Shown here: positions 60,761 to 64,000 of the stretch, piece by piece
How the letters are laid out: every line of letters begins with the position of its first letter
Position numbering within the stretch: position 1 is the first letter of the stretch
NCBI GenBank assembly: GCA_037178625.1
Contig: CM074145.1
Coordinates: 1,178,001 to 1,242,000 of the forward strand
Length of the DNA stretch: 64,000 bases
Source of the DNA: Skeletonema tropicum
Lineage: Eukaryota; Bacillariophyta; Thalassiosirophyceae; Thalassiosirales; Thalassiosiraceae
Direction of reading: 5' to 3'
Made by a program: the position numbers and the translations under genes
Notes under the pieces: generated by a model
Database searches by the model: none
Told to the model about the DNA's origin: nothing
The model's input: the letters and a program-made list of their open reading frames with translations, nothing else

Positions 60761-62102
60761 ATGAACAGCGCATCTCCATCACCCTCTGACTCTGACCCAC
60801 CTTCCTGCACGCCGCCCGACGGAGCATCGTGCTGGCTCTGCCTCGAGGAAGGGCCGGACGATTCGGGAGCGCCGCTTGTCCGAGATTGCTCCTGCCGTGG
60901 ACACAGCGGCTTTGCTCACGTGCCATGCCTCATCCAATACGCTGAGAGCAGGAGTAGGGACTTAGTCGAGAGAGGATTGCACACCAGGTCAGATTTATTT
61001 GATGAAGATGAAGCATTCTTCGACCAATGTCCCAACTGTAAGCAGCCATTTCAGGGAGGCGTTCTTCACGACATGATTGAAGCACAGTTGTCATTTATTG
61101 AGAGGGAGTTCAAGGGGGTAAACGATTGGCATCTGAAAGCACTGATAAAAAGGATAATTTCTCTTGATGGGGGAGTAAAGGCAGATAGGATCAACGGAGA
61201 AGGGATAATTGCCAAGAGTTGCTGAAGATGATTGAGGAGAATAAGGGGGATTGTCTTCGTTCATTGAATAACATGACATTGGCCATTGTTTACCAGAGTA
61301 TTGGGACATTCTTTTTCACTGATGTCACAAACACAAGCCTCGGAAAAGCCAAGTATTACTTTGAAAAATCCAGAAATATTCTTGCAGCATCCGGGGATCA
61401 GGATGCGCAATGTGGATGGCCAAAATAATTGATGCGCACCTTTCCGCTGTTGAAGCGAAACTCAGTGGCGACGGCGACAGTCTTCCAAAAAACGCAGCGA
61501 ATGATTTGAGCAGTACACGAGCAGTTTATAATAACTTTCTCCGTCTCTACGAAGAAACTGACCTGAGAACAATTCAGTTGGGTGTGGTTTTTGCGAGAGA
61601 TCTTTTCATGGCGAATCATACTATTGAAGCTCAGCGGTTGCTCAATAAGTTGGTTGTCATCAGCCGGCGTGTCCATGGATCAAGTCATGAGCAGACTAAA
61701 AATGCTACGACAATGTGGAAACGTTCAAAACTACGATGCGTTTTGATTCGCAAAGCTCTTTACCTAGTGTTGAGGTAAGAGAATGATAAAAACATTTACG
61801 TCGTCAATGGTCCAATGTCCATGACCACAGACTTGCTTGATGAGCTCGGAAATTTGGACAGCAAGAAGACGCTCTCCGTTCCAGGTGCAGACGTTGCTTT
61901 TGCAAGTTGAACACCAGTCATGCTTCACGGGTTGAAGAAGGCTGCCCATCTCAATGGTGAAATCGGAGACGTTAGAGAATATTGCGATCTCAGTCATCGC
62001 ATGATAGTACATTTAGAAGGCAAAGGTCTGAAGCCCGTCAAAGTCAAGCACGAGAATATGCGCATGGTCTTTGATCTACCAGATCCAAAGAATCATCACT
62101 GA
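60761..62102 (+). pseudogene. RING-CH/TPR-like protein pseudogene
   Basis: The frame opens at ATG 60761 (MNSASPSPSDSDPPSC) with a RING-variant domain: CWLCLEE, RDCSCRGHSGFAHVPCLIQY, and CPNCKQPF (about 24-100). It goes on to FIEREFKGVNDWHLKALIKR and then breaks at 61223. Continuations are in a second frame (61219-61428; LGKAKYYFEKSRNILAASGDQ, TPR-like) and a third (61410 on; AVEAKLSGDGD, FMANHTIEAQRLLNKLVVIS). The third meets TAA at 61776-61778 but reads on sensibly (ENDKNIYVVNGPMS...) to TGA near 61910 and a last part MLHGLKKAAHLNGEIGDVR...VFDLPDP. So there are two frameshifts and two nonsense codons. From memory, intact relatives with this order form a large Thalassiosira family. Confidence 0.75.
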
Positions 62103-62868
62103 AACTTCTTGCATTCTGGGAGAGATATTGCAACATTTAGAGGAATGGCACAATCTCAGTTTGGAACTGAAATTGGAAACTAGCAACTCATTTTGTGTTG
62201 ATATCACTGTTTGGTACCAAAGTATTGTTGTAGAAATAGTACTTGTCCATATCTGTCCATCATCGGTGGAAAGTCTTGACTGAAACTTGCATACTATCTG
62301 CCCTAATCGACACTATAATACCTATTTGAATTTGATAGTAAAAAAATGATATATAGTATGTTCTTCTTTTCTTTTACATTGCACCTTTTCAGATCTTCCT
62401 TACGACTTATACTTCACCCTTCCGGAAACTCTTCCCATATGCCCCAAAGAATCTTGTCTGAATGCAATGACAGCTGCATCGTGGGTTTGGGTTTGGGTAA
62501 CTGCATTCGTTTATCCAGCATGGATCACCTTGATTCTCGAGGGCCCAATCCATTCAAACTTATCTTGCAGCATTCGGAATTTTCCATACTTCAATCCCTT
62601 TTGTATCTCCTGGCCCCAGATAAGCTCGACTGCTGGCTGATGGTCGGTCGGTAAGCTAAAGTAGTTGGAAGGGGAGGGTAAAGATTCCGATCCAAGCATG
62701 ACGCATGCTACATACTCACTGCAAGTGACTCGCTGATCACGATTTAACTTTCTACCCAAACGAACAGAATGAAGACGTTGCTTGACCATGATCTCAACGT
62801 GCCCAAAGATCTCACTACGCTAACCAAAGTTAGTCAACAACAACAATACCAATTTAAATACCACCACC
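62103..62868. other. Spacer with one doubtful minus-strand ORF
   Basis: A minus ORF at 62511-62789 (92 aa: MVKQRLHSVRLGRKLNRDQR ... FEWIGPSRIKVIHAG) has a KYG...KFEWIGPSRI end that faintly resembles retroelement polyprotein fragments. It could be a remnant; I do not annotate it as a gene. The rest is the 5' flank of the SNARE gene. Confidence 0.35.
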
Positions 62869-63927
62869 ATGTCATTCCAAGACGTAGGCAGAGGAGGCCG
62901 CTCCACCCGCCCACCCCAACGCCGCGGTCCACAACAGGGCTATTCCACCGGAGGAGCATTTTCCACCGCGGCGGCAGGTAACGGTCGAACTCGAACACCA
63001 CCCTCCTCCTCCAACTACACCAATACCAACAACAACACACCCGCATCATCATCATCTAATAACAGCGGCTACGATCAAATATCCGATTCAATCGTCCAAT
63101 ACCAAAAAAATGTCGGCCTCCTCGAACGCATGTCCATCAAACTCCACACCCCCGACGAAACCCCCGTCCTTCAAACACAATACACACTACAAATCGATGT
63201 CATTACTCAACTCGGCGCACGGATCGAAACTCAATTAGCCGCGGCAGACAAACGATTGTCTCAAATGAGTCGAGTGGAGGCGGCGGGGTGTCGAACAACT
63301 CATGTGAAACTTAATCGAGATTATCGAATGGTGGAACAAAAGTTTAAAAATGTCATGTTGGATGTGAGGAAGAAGAAGAGTTTGGCCGAGGCGAAGAATA
63401 GAGAGAGGAGGATGGAGGAGGAACGGAGGGTGTTGGAGAATAATGGGACGAGTCAATATAATAGGGGGATAAGTGGGGGTGTGGATTTGAATGGTGGGGG
63501 TGGTGTGATGGGGGGAGGGGATTTGAGTGAGGAGGGGAGGAGATGGCAGATGCAGATTCAGGAAGATGTGAGTGATCATTTGTTGTTTTGTTTATTCGGT
63601 GCAATTGATCATCAATTGTTATTGTTTTTGTCAGCAGCTTTATATTCACCAAATCAACATGTGTATATCAATAACAACAAAACAACAATAAATACAGCGA
63701 ATCAATGAAGAAATCATGCGTGAACGAGAAGAAGAAATCCGCAACATACACAAGGGTATGCACACAGTCAATGAAATTTACAAAGATTTAGCTCATTTGG
63801 TAGACAATCAACAGGAGGGTGTGGATCAGATTGAAACTCAGATGGAGGGTGCAAAGGATAATACGGCGACTGGGTTGAAACACATTGAGAAGGCGAATGA
63901 TGCTAGTACGAGTCAGTGTGTGATATC
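62869..63927 (+). CDS. Qa-SNARE (syntaxin 7/12/Pep12-like), 3' end outside window
   Basis: Exon 1 is 62869-63567 and exon 2 63698-63927; the intron has GTGAGT and TACAG ends, phase 0. A GTGAGT at 63928 begins a second intron, so the membrane anchor lies beyond the window. After a Gly/Ser/Asn/Thr-rich N-terminus (1-65) comes a three-helix syntaxin domain: YDQISDSIVQYQKNVGLLER, LQIDVITQLGARIETQLAA, HVKLNRDYRMVEQKFKNVM. Then a coil (EAKNRERRMEEERRVLEN) and a Gly-rich linker. The SNARE helix is REREEEIRNIHKGMHTVNEI...DLAHLVDNQQEGVDQIETQM with the central Gln, matching Qa-SNAREs of the endosomal/vacuolar pathway. Such proteins drive membrane fusion at endosomes or vacuoles. Confidence 0.82.
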
Positions 63928-64000
63928 GTGAGTTATTAATTTGGTTGAGGATTGAGAGAAGCGGGGTGGGGGACTGGTGTGATTTAGCAATGATGCGATG

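Overview
The window looks like nuclear DNA of a diatom, most likely a centric (Thalassiosira/Skeletonema-type) species. The reasons are intron-poor genes with GTAAGT/GTGAGT introns, predicted plastid proteins whose signal peptides end in the diatom Ala-Phe-Ala-Pro type of cleavage site (best seen as VVC-FAPPP in the thiamin-phosphate-synthase-like protein), PT-rich secreted proteins, and several proteins of the kind found as large families in Thalassiosira genomes. There are no operons, no convincing tRNA or rRNA genes and no CRISPR. Family names are from memory of motifs; no search was run.

Layout. 0-20 kb is gene-rich: the 3' end of an unidentified gene, a plastid PAP/fibrillin, a diatom-family hypothetical, a plastid-targeted hypothetical, a divergent sirtuin, two related Cys-rich secreted proteins, a diatom-family fragment, a TenI/ThiE-like plastid protein and a tandem pair of zinc-finger/GAF-like regulators. 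20-24 kb is nearly gene-free and holds a palindromic element and an 858-bp terminal-inverted-repeat (TIR) transposon with an 8-bp target duplication. 24-35 kb carries a GPI-type secreted protein, a decayed membrane-protein gene, an 894-aa protein with three near-identical 57-aa repeats, a broken ion channel and a large AAA-ATPase/TPR signalling protein. The channel frame follows the ATPase frame after a single TGA.

35-44 kb is repeat-dominated: a tyrosine-recombinase (Crypton-like) pseudogene, MITEs, an ABCG-type half-transporter with an in-frame TGA, a mariner-like element, and a 1.09-kb duplicate of the ABC nucleotide-binding domain that lacks the TGA. 44-48 kb has two good genes, a membrane RING-H2 ligase and a sulfotransferase. 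48-60 kb is an island of nested or adjacent TIR elements, including a decayed transposon-type gene with a Ulp1/C48 SUMO-protease domain and a MITE with 82-bp TIRs. 60-64 kb holds a RING-CH/TPR pseudogene and the first two exons of a Qa-SNARE.

The genes do not form one pathway. The notable themes are recent duplication and decay of gene families (ABC transporter, GAF regulators, Cys-rich proteins, RINGv protein), very many small TIR elements with readable target-site duplications, and several long frames interrupted by single stops.
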